Source: Streptomyces albidoflavus (lineage in GTDB: Bacteria; Actinomycetota; Actinomycetes; Streptomycetales; Streptomycetaceae). From it: DNA of 64,000 nt. The translations under genes and the position numbers were made by a program. How positions within the stretch are numbered: the stretch's first letter is position 1; each line of letters starts with the position of its first letter. The stretch is from assembly GCF_000719955.1 (NCBI RefSeq), contig NZ_JOII01000005.1, forward strand, positions 186,001-250,000. Reading direction: 5' to 3'. The notes beneath the pieces are model-generated. The model was not told the DNA's origin. It searched no databases and worked only from the letters and a program-made list of their open reading frames with translations. Below are positions 27,918-37,314 of the stretch, piece by piece.

Positions 27918-28937
27918 TCAGCCCTTCCTCCGCCGCTGCTCGGGGCCGCCCCAGCCGGCGCCCCACTGGCCCTCGCCCCCACTGGTCGCCCCGCCCCCGG
28001 GGGCCGGCCCGCCGCGCACGGCGCCGGGGTCGCCGTCGTGCGCGTGGTACTCCACCGACTCGGCGGTGAGCTGCATGAACGCCTCCTCCAGCGAGGCCTG
28101 CCGGGGGCTCAGCTCATGCAGCACCAGCCGCTCCCGGGCCGCCAGCTCGCCCAGCTCCGGGGCCGCCACCCCGTCGACCTCCACCGCCCCGTCGGGGCCG
28201 TCCGCCACCGCGATGCCGGCCGCGTGCAGGACGTCCAGCAGCCGCTCCCGTTCGGGGGAGCGCATCGTCACGTAACTGCGGGAGTTCTCCCGGATGAAGT
28301 CGGCCATGGAGGTGTCGGCCATCAGCCGGCCCTGGCCGATGACCACCAGGTGTTCGGCGGTCAGCGCCATCTCGCTCATCAGGTGGGAGGAGACGAAGAC
28401 CGTGCGGCCCTGGTGGGCGAGGGACTTCATGAGGTTCCGGATCCAGTGGATGCCCTCGGGGTCGAGGCCGTTGACCGGCTCGTCGAACATCAGGATGCGC
28501 GGATCGCCGAGGAGCGCCCCCGCGATCCCCAGCCGCTGGCCCATGCCGAGCGAGAACCCCTTGGCGCGCTTGCGGGCCACCGGGGTCAGCCCCACCGTGT
28601 CCAGCACCTCGGTGACCCGGGAGGCGGGGATGCCGTTGGACTGGGCCAGGCAGAGCAGGTGGTTGTAGGCGGTCCGGCCGCCGTGCATCGCCTTGGCGTC
28701 GAGGAGCGCCCCGATCTGCCGCAGCGGATCGTGCAACTGGGCGTAGTGCCGCCCGTCGATGCGGACGTCACCCGCCGACGGTCTGTCCAGCCCGAGGATC
28801 ATCCGCATCGTGGTGGACTTCCCCGCGCCGTTCGGCCCGAGGAACCCCGTCACGATGCCCGGGCGCACCGTGAACGTCAGATTGTTGACGGCCACCCTCT
28901 CGCCGTACCGCTTGGTCAGCCCCGACAGCTCGATCAT
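27918..28937 (-). CDS. ABC exporter ATPase (second operon)
   Basis: A 339-residue ATPase with Walker A GPNGAGKST, the signature region KGFSLGMGQRLGIAGALL and Walker B ILMFDEPVNGLDPEG. It is near-identical in layout to the ATPase at 25799, including the sequence around LTAEHLVVIGQGRLMAD, so the two operons are duplicates. The tail (about residues 285-339) is Gly/Ala-rich and divergent. It starts at ATG 28937. Confidence 0.93.
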   Translation of the reverse strand: MIELSGLTKRYGERVAVNNLTFTVRPGIVTGFLGPNGAGKSTTMRMILGLDRPSAGDVRIDGRHYAQLHDPLRQIGALLDAKAMHGGRTAYNHLLCLAQSNGIPASRVTEVLDTVGLTPVARKRAKGFSLGMGQRLGIAGALLGDPRILMFDEPVNGLDPEGIHWIRNLMKSLAHQGRTVFVSSHLMSEMALTAEHLVVIGQGRLMADTSMADFIRENSRSYVTMRSPERERLLDVLHAAGIAVADGPDGAVEVDGVAAPELGELAARERLVLHELSPRQASLEEAFMQLTAESVEYHAHDGDPGAVRGGPAPGGGATSGGEGQWGAGWGGPEQRRRKG

Positions 28938-29061
28938 GCGTCGAGGCTACGGTCCGGGCGCGCGGCCCGCCCGTGGGCTTGGACCGGTTGCCGCAACGGG
29001 CAGCGCGAAGCCCCCGCCCCGGACGGACCGGGACGGGGGCGAGGAACGCTGGGCGCTCGGG

Positions 29062-30000
29062 TCAGCGGGACTGCTGGGCCGGGACGCCGCGCGACGCGGA
29101 GTCGTCCTCGGCGGCCGGGGCGCCCGCGGCCGCGACAGCGGCACCCGTGAGGGTGGCCAGCATCTCGCGGACGTTGGTGAGCTGGGCGTTGATCGAGTCG
29201 CGGCGGTTGGTGAGCGCCGCCAGCTCGCGCTCGGACTCGCTGCGGATGCGGTCGGCCTTGGCGTTGGCGTCGGCGACGATGTCCTCCGCCTGGCGCTGCG
29301 CGGTCTCCACCGTCTGGCGGGCGCGGCGCTCGGCGTCGGTGCGCAGCTTCTCGGCCTCCAGGCGCAGCTGCTCCGCCCGGTGCTCGATCTCCGCGAGACG
29401 CTTCTCCGCCTTCGCCTGACGCGAGGCCAGGTCGCGCTCGGACTGCTCGCGGCGCTTGGCGAGGTTGGTCTCGAAGTCCGCGGCGGCCTGGGCGGCCTTG
29501 GCGCGGGTCTCCTCGAAGAGGGCGTCGGCCTCCTCGCGCTTCGACTGGGCGTCCTTCTGGGCCTCGGCGCGCAGCGCGCTCGCCTCGCCCTTGGCCTTCT
29601 CGACGATGCGGACGCCCTCGTCGTCCGCCTTCGCCTTCCGCTCGGTGGCGAACGCCTCGGCGTCGTTGCGCACCTGCTGGGCGGCGGACTCCGCCAGCTC
29701 GCGGTGCTGCTCGGCGGCGCGGCGGGCCTCCTCGCGCAGGTCCTTGGCCTCCTCCTCGGCGAGGCGGAGGATCTTCTCTACCCGGGCGCCCAGACCGGCG
29801 TACGACGGCTCGGCGTCGGCCACCTGGGCCTGCGCGTTCTGCGTTTCGAGGTGCAGCTCCTCGATGCGCTTTTCCAGAGCGGTGATGCGGGTGAGGGCGC
29901 TGTCACGGTCGGAGACGAGCTTGGAGATGCGTTCGTCCACCTGAGCGCGGTCGTACCCACGCCGCACGAGCTCGAAGCCATAGGGGGAAGTGTCGCTCAT
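29062..30000 (-). CDS. filP: FilP, coiled-coil filament-forming protein
   Basis: FilP forms intermediate-filament-like networks near hyphal tips in Streptomyces and interacts with DivIVA and Scy. The 312-residue protein begins MSDTSPYGFELVRRGYDRAQVD, a DivIVA-like N-terminal signature. A short coiled coil (about 22-60), a linker with SYAGLGARVEKIL, and a long Glu/Ala/Arg-rich coiled coil (about 75-275) follow. The tail is Ala-rich. I choose ATG 30000 over an in-frame codon at 30054 because it gives the known size of about 310 residues. It lies downstream of scy on the same strand, as in S. coelicolor. Confidence 0.93.
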   Translation of the reverse strand: MSDTSPYGFELVRRGYDRAQVDERISKLVSDRDSALTRITALEKRIEELHLETQNAQAQVADAEPSYAGLGARVEKILRLAEEEAKDLREEARRAAEQHRELAESAAQQVRNDAEAFATERKAKADDEGVRIVEKAKGEASALRAEAQKDAQSKREEADALFEETRAKAAQAAADFETNLAKRREQSERDLASRQAKAEKRLAEIEHRAEQLRLEAEKLRTDAERRARQTVETAQRQAEDIVADANAKADRIRSESERELAALTNRRDSINAQLTNVREMLATLTGAAVAAAGAPAAEDDSASRGVPAQQSR

Positions 30001-30260
30001 GGGGTTCCTGTCGAATGGGACCGGTGAGGTGATAGAGGGAATCCTAGGGGCCAAAGCGGCGTGTCATCGAGCGGATGCCCGTTTGATCTGGAGAATGACA
30101 CCCCTTTTGGGTGGTCAACGGCGGCAGCTCTTGCCAGATCGGCCCAGAACAGGCCCATTACCGCACCTCCCACGCCCCCGTGTCCGACTTTTCCGCCCCC
30201 GTCACCGGGGGAGGCCCCCCGGCGTGTGCTGTGACCCGGCCGTCCGTCCCCGGCGGCCCG
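30001..30260 (-). other. Intergenic region between scy and filP
   Basis: A 260-bp gap that should carry the filP promoter and any scy terminator. No perfect long hairpin was found. The A/T-richer stretch 30085-30110 on the minus strand is the most likely promoter area. Confidence 0.4.
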
Positions 30261-33200
30261 TCAGTTGTCGTTCTGTTTGCCACCCGAACGGGAACTCCCC
30301 GCCGAGGCCCCCGCCTTGACGCCCGTACCGGAACCGCCCGGAGCCGCCTTGCCGGCCGGCTGGGACTCGAAGCCCTCCAGCGCCTCCAGCACGTCCTGGA
30401 CGCGGGAGATCTCCTGGTTGATGTCGGCCCGGCGGCGCATCAGCACCTCCAGTTCGCGCTGGCCCTCGGCGACCACCCGCTCGGCCTCCTCCTCGGCCTC
30501 GCGCTTGATCTGCTCGGCCTCGCGGATGAGTTCGGCCTTCTTCTGCTCGGCCTCCTTGAGCAGCCCCTCGGCCTTGCGCACCGCGGCGATCCGGACCTTG
30601 CCGGCCTCCGAACTGGCGTCCGCCAGCAGCTCCTTGGCGTCGGCCCTGGCCTTCGCCTCCTGCTCCTCGGCCGCCTTGACCAGCGCGTCGCACCGCTCGC
30701 CGGCGTTGCGCATCGCCTCCGAGGACTCCCGGCGCGCCCGGTCGTGCAGCTCCTCGATCTCCGCGGTGACCCGCTCGCGCAGCTCCTCGGCGCGCTCGCG
30801 GATCGCGGTGGCGTCCCGGCGGGCGCCCACCAGCAGTTCGTCGGCGTCGGCACGGGCCCGCTCCACCAGGCTGTTGCCCTCCACGGTGGCCTCGGCGACC
30901 AGCCGCTCCGCCTCCGCGCGGGCCGCGCCCACCATCGAGTCGGCCCGCGACTCGGCCTCCGTCGTCGCCTTCAGCGCCGCCTGCTGCGCCTCGGTGGTCA
31001 GCTTCTCCGCCTCGGCGGCCGTCTCGCTCAGCAGCCGGTCGACCTGCTCGGCCGCCTCCGAGCGCCGCTTGTTGGCGTCGGCCCGCGCCTCGTCCAGCGT
31101 CCGGTCGGCCTCCGCGCGTGCCTGCGAGGTCAGTTCCTCGGCCGCGGCCAGCGCCTGCGACTCGACCCGCTCGGCCTCCTCGCGGGTCCGCGCGGCCCGC
31201 TCCTCGGCCTCCGCCACGGCGCGCGCCGCCTCGGCCCGCAGCCGCTCCGCCTCCTCGGCCGCCTCGGTCACCGTCCGCTCGGCCTCGGCCCGCGCCTCGG
31301 CCCGGAGCCGCTCCGCCTCCTCGGCGGAACGCGCCCCCAGCGACTCGGCCTCCGTGGCCGCCTGCGAGACCAGCCGGTCGGCCTGCTCGGCCGCCTCGGT
31401 CCGCATCCGGTTGGCGTCCTGGCGGGCCTCCGCCCGCGCCTTCGACGCGTCCGCCTCGGCCGAGGCCAGCGCGTCGGAGGCCTCCGACCGCAGCCGCTGG
31501 GCGTAGCTCCCGGCGTCCGCGCGCAGCCGCTCCGACTCGGCCGTCGCCTCCGAGACCGCCGTCTCGGCCAGCGCACGCGCCGTCTCCAGCTCCTCGGCCG
31601 CCTCCGACCGCAGCCGCGCCGCGTCCTCGGAGGCCCGCTCCCGCTCCGCGTGCGCGTCGGAACGGACCCGGTCCGCCTCCTCCTGCGCCTCGCCACGGGT
31701 GCGCTCCGCGGCGTGCTCCGCCGCCGACCGCAGCCCCGCGATCTCCTCCTGCGCCTGCTCCTGGAGCCCCGCGACGGAGTCCCGGACCTGCTGCGCGGTC
31801 GCCTCGGCGGCCGACACCAGCTCGGTGGCGCGGGCGTCCGCCTCCTCGACCAGCCGCGCCGCCTCGGCCTCGGCCTCCTCGACCCGTTTCCGCGCCGAGG
31901 CCAGCAGCTCCTCGGACTGCTCGCGGGCCCGCTCGCGCTCCTGCCCGGCCTCGGTACGCGCCGACTCCAGCGCCTCCTCGGCCGAACGCCGCCTGCGGTC
32001 CGCCTCCTCCTGGGCGCGCTCCAGCGCCTCGGTGGCCTCCGCCTCCGTACGCTCCGCCGCGCTCGCGGCCTCGGCGCGCAGCCGGTCGGCCGCCTCCTGG
32101 GCCTCGGCCTTCAGCCGCTCGGCCTCCTCGGCGGCGTCGGCGCGCAGCCGCACCGCGACCGCCTCGCCCTCGGCCCGTGAGGCCGCCGCCTCCTCGGCCG
32201 CGGTCGCGGTGAGCGCCTCGGCCTCCTCGACCGCCTGGTCGCTGAGGGTCCGAGCGCGCTCGGCCGCCTCGGTACGGGTGCGCTCCGCCTCCTCGGCGGC
32301 CTCCTTGCGGAGCCGGCCGGCCTCGGCGCGCGCCTCGGTCAGCGCCTCCTCGGCGGCGACGACCCGCTGCTCGGCCTCCTCGCGGAGCCGCACCAGCTCG
32401 GTCTCGGCCTCCTCGCGGCGGGCCCGTACGCCTTCCTCGGTCTCCTCGCGCAGCTCCCGCGCGGCCTGCTCGGCCTCCTCGCGGGTCCGGGCGGCGGCCT
32501 CCTCGGCCTCCTCGCCCAGCTTCGCCGCCTCGGTGCGGGCCCGCTCCAGGGCGTCGTCGGCCTGCTTGCGCAGGGCCGCCGCCCGCTCCGCGGACTCCGC
32601 CCTGGTCCGCTCGCCGTCCGCCTCGCCGGCCTCGCGGGCCTCGGCGGCGTCCTCGCGGGCCTTGGTCAGCAGCTCCTCGGCGGTGGTGGCCGACTCCTCG
32701 ATCTGCTGGACCGCCTCGCGGCGCGCCTCGGAGCGGATCCGCTCGCCCTCGGCGACCGCCTCGGCGCGCAGCTGCTCGGCCTCGCCGCGCAGCCGCCGGG
32801 CCTCCTCCTGGAGCTCGACGGTCTTGGCGCGGTACTCCTTGGTGTCGTCCTTCGCGGCGCCCTTCAGCTCCTCCGCGAGGTCGTGCGCCTCGGCCCGCAG
32901 CCGGTCGGCCTCGGCCTCCGCCTCCGAACGCAGCCGCTCGGCCTCCTCGGAGGCGGAGCGCCGGGTCTCCTCCGCGTCCTTCGACGCCTTCTGGAGCACC
33001 TCCTCGGCGGTCCTGGCCGCCTTCGCCAGCGCCGCAGCCGAGTCCTCGGCCGCCGCCGCGCGGGCCTTCTCGGCCGCCTCGGAGCGCGCCTTCTCGGCCT
33101 CGGCCACCGCGCGCTCGCGCAGCTCCTCCGCCTCCGCGCGGACCGCCTCGGCCTCCTTGGTGGCCTCCTCGACCAGCCGGGCCACCTGCTCCCGCGCCGT

Positions 33201-34124
33201 CCTGGTCCGCTGCTCGCCGGCGGCCTCGGCGGCCGCCATCCGCTTGGCGGCGGTGGCCTCCGCCTCGGCCACCAGCTTCTCGGAGCGCGAGGTCGCCTCG
33301 CGCAGCGCCGTGTCCGCCTCGGACATCCGCTGCTCGGCGGCGCGGGTCAGCTCCGCCGACCTGCGGTGCGCCTGGTCGGCCTCGGAGGCGGTCGACGTGC
33401 GCAGCTGCTCGGCGTGGTCGGTGGCCTCCTGGGCCTGCTGGGAGGCGGCGTTCAGCATCCGCTCCGCGTCGGCGCGGGCCCGGCGCAGCAGCGCCTCCGC
33501 CTCCGTGCGGGCGTTCTCGGTCTCCTCGCCGAGCCGCCGGCGGGCCTCCTCGGTGAGCCGCTGCGCCTCCGCGCGGGCCGCCGCGAGGGACTGCTCGGCC
33601 TGGGCGCGGGACTCGTCGAGGAGGCGCTGGGCCTGCGACTCGGAGCGGGCCCGGAGCTGCTCGGCCCAGGCGACGTTCTCGTTGACGTGGGACTCGACGG
33701 TGGCGCGGCGCTCGGCGAGCTCCTGGTCGAGCTGCTGGCGCCGGTTGACCGCCTCGGTGTGCAGCTCCGCCTGGAGGCGGGCCTGCTGCTCGGCGTGCTC
33801 CTGGAGGATGCGCTGGGTCTGGGCCCGCACCTCGCGCAGCTCGCGCTCGGCGTCGCTGCGCATCTGGTCGGCCTGGAGCTGGGCGTTCCGCAGCATCTGC
33901 TCGGCCTGGTAGCCGAGGTCCGCGGTGTCGTAGGAGTGGGGACGCGTCGCCAGCGCCCGTCGGGCCTCGTGCAGCTTGGCACGCAGAACCTCGACCTGGT
34001 AGCCGAGGTCCTCGGCGTGCTGAACGGCCTTCTCCCGGTCGGTCTTCAGCCGGTCCATCTCGGCTTCGAACCGAGAGAGGTGGTCGTCAGCTCGGTGGCG
34101 CTCCTGGCCTTCGTAGCCCCGCAC
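30261..34124 (-). CDS. scy: Scy, giant coiled-coil scaffold of the polarisome
   Basis: A 1287-residue, Ala/Glu/Arg-dominated coiled-coil protein. Scy organises hyphal tip growth in Streptomyces together with DivIVA and FilP. The N-terminal part (HLSRFEAEMDRLKTDREKA and AEDLGYQVEVLRAKLHEARR) has heptad-type coiled coil. Most of the rest is built of repeating blocks of the form EAERLRAEA, which suits the long-period repeat described for this family. The C-terminal about 40 residues are Gly/Ser/Lys-rich and probably disordered. The start is GTG 34124 (VRGYEGQERH). Length is close to the about 1,300 residues of S. coelicolor Scy. Large antisense open frames here are composition artefacts. Confidence 0.94.
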   Translation of the reverse strand: MRGYEGQERHRADDHLSRFEAEMDRLKTDREKAVQHAEDLGYQVEVLRAKLHEARRALATRPHSYDTADLGYQAEQMLRNAQLQADQMRSDAERELREVRAQTQRILQEHAEQQARLQAELHTEAVNRRQQLDQELAERRATVESHVNENVAWAEQLRARSESQAQRLLDESRAQAEQSLAAARAEAQRLTEEARRRLGEETENARTEAEALLRRARADAERMLNAASQQAQEATDHAEQLRTSTASEADQAHRRSAELTRAAEQRMSEADTALREATSRSEKLVAEAEATAAKRMAAAEAAGEQRTRTAREQVARLVEEATKEAEAVRAEAEELRERAVAEAEKARSEAAEKARAAAAEDSAAALAKAARTAEEVLQKASKDAEETRRSASEEAERLRSEAEAEADRLRAEAHDLAEELKGAAKDDTKEYRAKTVELQEEARRLRGEAEQLRAEAVAEGERIRSEARREAVQQIEESATTAEELLTKAREDAAEAREAGEADGERTRAESAERAAALRKQADDALERARTEAAKLGEEAEEAAARTREEAEQAARELREETEEGVRARREEAETELVRLREEAEQRVVAAEEALTEARAEAGRLRKEAAEEAERTRTEAAERARTLSDQAVEEAEALTATAAEEAAASRAEGEAVAVRLRADAAEEAERLKAEAQEAADRLRAEAASAAERTEAEATEALERAQEEADRRRRSAEEALESARTEAGQERERAREQSEELLASARKRVEEAEAEAARLVEEADARATELVSAAEATAQQVRDSVAGLQEQAQEEIAGLRSAAEHAAERTRGEAQEEADRVRSDAHAERERASEDAARLRSEAAEELETARALAETAVSEATAESERLRADAGSYAQRLRSEASDALASAEADASKARAEARQDANRMRTEAAEQADRLVSQAATEAESLGARSAEEAERLRAEARAEAERTVTEAAEEAERLRAEAARAVAEAEERAARTREEAERVESQALAAAEELTSQARAEADRTLDEARADANKRRSEAAEQVDRLLSETAAEAEKLTTEAQQAALKATTEAESRADSMVGAARAEAERLVAEATVEGNSLVERARADADELLVGARRDATAIRERAEELRERVTAEIEELHDRARRESSEAMRNAGERCDALVKAAEEQEAKARADAKELLADASSEAGKVRIAAVRKAEGLLKEAEQKKAELIREAEQIKREAEEEAERVVAEGQRELEVLMRRRADINQEISRVQDVLEALEGFESQPAGKAAPGGSGTGVKAGASAGSSRSGGKQNDN

Positions 34125-34333
34125 TGCGCGGTCCCATCCGTCCCCTGGTCGCGAAAACTCCGAACAACCCCCTCCGCGGACGGACGAGGCTCCCGGGGGA
34201 AATGGTGTCAGACCGCCCGCGGGCCCGGACTGCCGCCCGGCGCTGCCGCTCTGAAACCCGGACCCCGGCCCGGCGGCCGCCCGCGTGGAAGCGACGGCCG
34301 CCCCCCAACCCTACCGGCCAATCAGGTGTCCGA

Positions 34334-34774
34334 TCAGTGCTCCGCCGACTCCTCGGGCGCGGAGGTGACGAGTTCGGTCAGTACGCCGTGGCAGTCCTTG
34401 GGGTGCAGGAAGGTGATCCGGGACCCCATGGAGCCCTTCCGGGGCTCGTCGTAGAGGACCCGGACGCCCTTGTCGCGGATGTCCGCGGCGTCCTGGTCGA
34501 CGTCGGCGGTGCCGAAGGCGATGTGGTGCACGCCCTCACCGTTCTTGGCCAGCCATTTGCCCACCGCCGAGTCCTCGCGGGTGGGCTCCAGGAGCTGGAG
34601 GTAGGAGGCGCCCCCGTCGGAGGTCTCGTTGATCTTCAGCATGGCCTCCCGCACCCCCTGTTCCTCGTTGACCTCGGTGTGGAACACCTCGAAGCCGTAG
34701 GTGGAGCGGTAGAACTCGACGGTGGCGTCGAGGTCGTGGCAGGCGATTCCGATGTGGTCGATACGCGTCAGCAT
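34334..34774 (-). CDS. mce: Methylmalonyl-CoA epimerase
   Basis: Interconverts (R)- and (S)-methylmalonyl-CoA, linking propionyl-CoA carboxylation and the B12-dependent mutase. The 146-residue vicinal-oxygen-chelate protein has the metal ligands expected: His7 ([10 protein letters not shown]), Gln60 (SYLQLLEP), His84 (GVHHIAFG) and Glu134 (GVLTELV). Length and motif spacing match known epimerases. It diverges from the thiolase gene, whose start is 143 bp away. The mutase MutA/MutB genes are not in this window, but meaB and icmA are. Confidence 0.93.
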   Translation of the reverse strand: MLTRIDHIGIACHDLDATVEFYRSTYGFEVFHTEVNEEQGVREAMLKINETSDGGASYLQLLEPTREDSAVGKWLAKNGEGVHHIAFGTADVDQDAADIRDKGVRVLYDEPRKGSMGSRITFLHPKDCHGVLTELVTSAPEESAEH

Positions 34775-34917
34775 GGAGCCAGTGCAGCGCGCCGGGCCCG
34801 GTTACGCAACGTGCGCGCGATCACACCGTAAGCCCGGTGACCCCGGGGCGTACCGCTCAGTACATTGACGTAAACCCTCGTTCACTTCGCACCACCGATG
34901 CAAAGGGGCCCACGGCC

Positions 34918-36120
34918 ATGACTGGAACCCAGAGCACCACCTCCGTGATCGTCGCCGGCGCGCGTACGCCCATGGGGCGGCTCCTCGGCTCGCTCAAGTC
35001 CTTCTCCGGCGCCGACCTCGGCTCGTTCGCGATCAAGGCGGCCCTGGACCGGGCCGGGATCGGCGGCGACCAGGTCCAGTACGTGATCATGGGCCAGGTG
35101 CTGACGGCCGGCGCCGGCCAGATCCCCGCCCGCCAGGCCGCCGTCAAGGCCGGCATCCCCATGAACGTGCCCGCCCTGACCATCAACAAGGTGTGCCTCT
35201 CGGGCCTGGACGCCATCGCCCTCGCCGACCAGCTGATCCGCGCCGGCGAGTTCGACGTGGTGGTCGCGGGCGGCCAGGAGTCCATGACCAACGCCCCGCA
35301 CCTGCTGCCCAAGTCCCGCGAGGGCTACAAGTACGGCGCCGTCGAGATGCTCGACGCGATGGCCCACGACGGGCTCACCGACTCCTTCGAGAACATCGCG
35401 ATGGGCGAGTCGACCGAGAAGCACAACACCCGCCTCGGCATCGCCCGCCCCGAGCAGGACGAGATCGCCGCCCTCTCCCACCAGCGCGCCGCCGCCGCCC
35501 AGAAGAACGGCGTCTTCGAGGCCGAGATCACCCCGGTGGAGATCCCGCAGCGCAAGGGCGAGGCGGTCCTCTTCGCCAAGGACGAGGGCATCCGCGCCGA
35601 GACCACCGCCGAGTCCCTCGGCAAGCTGCGCCCCGCCTTCGCCAAGGACGGCACCATCACCGCCGGCTCCTCCTCGCAGATCTCCGACGGCGCCGCCGCC
35701 GTCGTGGTCATGAGCAAGGCCAAGGCGGAGGAGCTGGGTCTGGAGTGGATCGCCGAGATCGGCGCCCACGGTAATGTCTCCGGCCCCGACAACTCCCTCC
35801 AGTCGCAGCCCTCCAACGCCATCGCGCACGCCCTGAAGAAGGACGGCCTGACCGTCGGGGACCTCGACGTGATCGAGATCAACGAGGCGTTCGCCGCCGT
35901 CGCCGTCCAGTCCATGAAGGACCTCGGCGTCACCTCCGAGAAGGTCAACGTCAACGGCGGCGCCATCGCGCTCGGCCACCCCATCGGCATGTCCGGCGCC
36001 CGCCTCGTCCTCCACCTCGCCCTGGAGCTGAAGCGCCGCGGCGGCGGCATCGGCGCGGCCGCCCTCTGCGGCGGTGGCGGCCAGGGCGACGCCCTGATCG
36101 TCCGCGTCCCCAAGAGCTGA
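34918..36120 (+). CDS. Acetyl-CoA acetyltransferase (thiolase)
   Basis: A 400-residue thiolase that condenses two acetyl-CoA or cleaves acetoacetyl-CoA. Cys93 in [10 protein letters not shown] is the acylated nucleophile, [10 protein letters not shown] carries the active-site His and the last Cys is in ALCGGGGQG. The central region EINEAFA is also intact. The ATG at 34918 is preceded by AAAGGGG at 34902-34908; an in-frame start at 34837 would add 27 unrelated residues. With the 3-hydroxybutyryl-CoA dehydrogenase at 17381 it could supply C4 units for the ethylmalonyl-CoA or butyryl-CoA routes. Confidence 0.93.
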   Translation: MTGTQSTTSVIVAGARTPMGRLLGSLKSFSGADLGSFAIKAALDRAGIGGDQVQYVIMGQVLTAGAGQIPARQAAVKAGIPMNVPALTINKVCLSGLDAIALADQLIRAGEFDVVVAGGQESMTNAPHLLPKSREGYKYGAVEMLDAMAHDGLTDSFENIAMGESTEKHNTRLGIARPEQDEIAALSHQRAAAAQKNGVFEAEITPVEIPQRKGEAVLFAKDEGIRAETTAESLGKLRPAFAKDGTITAGSSSQISDGAAAVVVMSKAKAEELGLEWIAEIGAHGNVSGPDNSLQSQPSNAIAHALKKDGLTVGDLDVIEINEAFAAVAVQSMKDLGVTSEKVNVNGGAIALGHPIGMSGARLVLHLALELKRRGGGIGAAALCGGGGQGDALIVRVPKS

Positions 36121-36127
36121 ACCGCGG

Positions 36128-36163
36128 CGCGGCCCGGCCCCCTGTGCGAGGGGCCGGGCCGCG
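36128..36163 (+). terminator. Hairpin between the thiolase and meaB genes
   Basis: A 14-bp stem (36128-36141 with 36150-36163) with an 8-base loop begins seven bases after the thiolase stop codon. The meaB start is 47 bp beyond, so it may attenuate rather than fully separate the two genes. Confidence 0.75.
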
Positions 36164-36209
36164 TCTTCGATGGGACCCCAAGTCGCCGTACGCCGTGAAC
36201 GGAGCAGCC

Positions 36210-37199
36210 ATGCAGGACGTCCCCGCCCTCGTCGCCCAGGCCAGGGAGGGCAGGCCGCGGGCTGTGGCCCGGCTGATCTCGCTGGTCGAGGGGGCCTCGC
36301 CGCAACTGCGGGACGTCATGGCCGCGCTCGCCCCGCTCACCGGCAACGCCTACGTGGTCGGGCTCACCGGCTCGCCCGGCGTCGGCAAGTCGACCACCAC
36401 CTCCGCGCTGGTCAGCGCCTACCGGGCGGCCGGGAAGCGGGTCGCGGTGCTCGCCGTCGACCCGTCCTCGCCGTTCTCCGGGGGCGCGCTGCTCGGCGAC
36501 CGCATCCGGATGTCCGACCACGCCTCCGACCCCGGTGTCTACATCCGCTCCATGGCCACCCGCGGCCACCTCGGCGGGCTCGCCTGGGCCGCGCCGCAGG
36601 CGATCCGCGTCCTGGACGCGGCCGGGTTCGACCTGGTCCTCGTCGAGACCGTCGGCGTCGGGCAGTCCGAGGTGGAGATCGCCGCCCAGGCCGACACCAG
36701 CGTGGTGCTGCTGGCGCCCGGCATGGGGGACGGCATCCAGGCGGCCAAGGCCGGAATCCTGGAGATCGGCGACCTGTACGTGGTCAACAAGGCCGACCGG
36801 GACGGGGCCGACGCCACCGCCCGGGAGCTGAACCACATGCTGGGGCTCGGGGAGGCGCGCTCCGCCGGGGACTGGCGGCCGCCGATCGTGAAGACCGTGG
36901 CGGCCAAGGGGGTGGGGGTCGACGACCTGGTCGACGCCCTGGAGAAGCACCGGGGGTGGATGGAGGAGCGGGGGGTGCTCGCCGAGCGGCGGGTGGCCCG
37001 TGCCGCCCGGGAGGTCGAGACGATCGCGGTCACCGCTCTGCGGTCGCGGATCGCCGATCTCTCCGGGGATGCGCGGACCGGGGCGCTGGCCGGGCGGGTC
37101 GTGGGGGGTGAGCTTTCGCCGTATGCGGCGGCGGATGTGCTGCTCGACGCGATCGCGCCCAGGGCGCTCGGGGCGCCCGAGGAGTCGGCCGGCGGCTGA
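36210..37199 (+). CDS. meaB: MeaB/ArgK GTPase, chaperone of B12-dependent acyl-CoA mutases
   Basis: A G3E-family GTPase that protects and reloads adenosylcobalamin-dependent mutases. The 329-residue protein has the P-loop GSPGVGKST (residues 54-62), the switch sequence DPSSPFSGGALLGDRIRM, the ETVGVGQSE motif and the NKAD base-recognition motif. The start is ATG 36210 (MQDVPALVAQA), five bases after GGAG. A longer frame to 36144 is open but overlaps the terminator hairpin. It follows the thiolase gene and may serve MutAB, encoded elsewhere, or IcmAB. Confidence 0.93.
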   Translation: MQDVPALVAQAREGRPRAVARLISLVEGASPQLRDVMAALAPLTGNAYVVGLTGSPGVGKSTTTSALVSAYRAAGKRVAVLAVDPSSPFSGGALLGDRIRMSDHASDPGVYIRSMATRGHLGGLAWAAPQAIRVLDAAGFDLVLVETVGVGQSEVEIAAQADTSVVLLAPGMGDGIQAAKAGILEIGDLYVVNKADRDGADATARELNHMLGLGEARSAGDWRPPIVKTVAAKGVGVDDLVDALEKHRGWMEERGVLAERRVARAAREVETIAVTALRSRIADLSGDARTGALAGRVVGGELSPYAAADVLLDAIAPRALGAPEESAGG

Positions 37200-37228
37200 G
37201 GCTCGGTTCGACCGTGCCGGTCAGAGAC

Positions 37229-37280
37229 GGCCTCAAGCGCCGGCCGGGCTGGAACTGTGGCCTCAAGCGCCGGCCGGGCT
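37229..37280. repeat. Two tandem copies of the 22-bp interspersed repeat
   Basis: The unit found at 27004 occurs again at 37229-37250 and 37259-37280, both with G at the ninth base, giving a 30-bp period. The copies lie between the convergent meaB and lipoprotein genes. Confidence 0.85.
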
Positions 37281-37314
37281 GGATTTTGCCGGGCTGGGCT
37301 GAGAGTTCCGCGCC

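Noticed and set aside
30111..33912. Long plus-strand open frames opposite scy
   Set aside because: Their Ser/Arg/Ala- or Leu/Gly/Arg-rich sequences mirror the Glu/Ala/Arg repeats of Scy; they have no domain signature.
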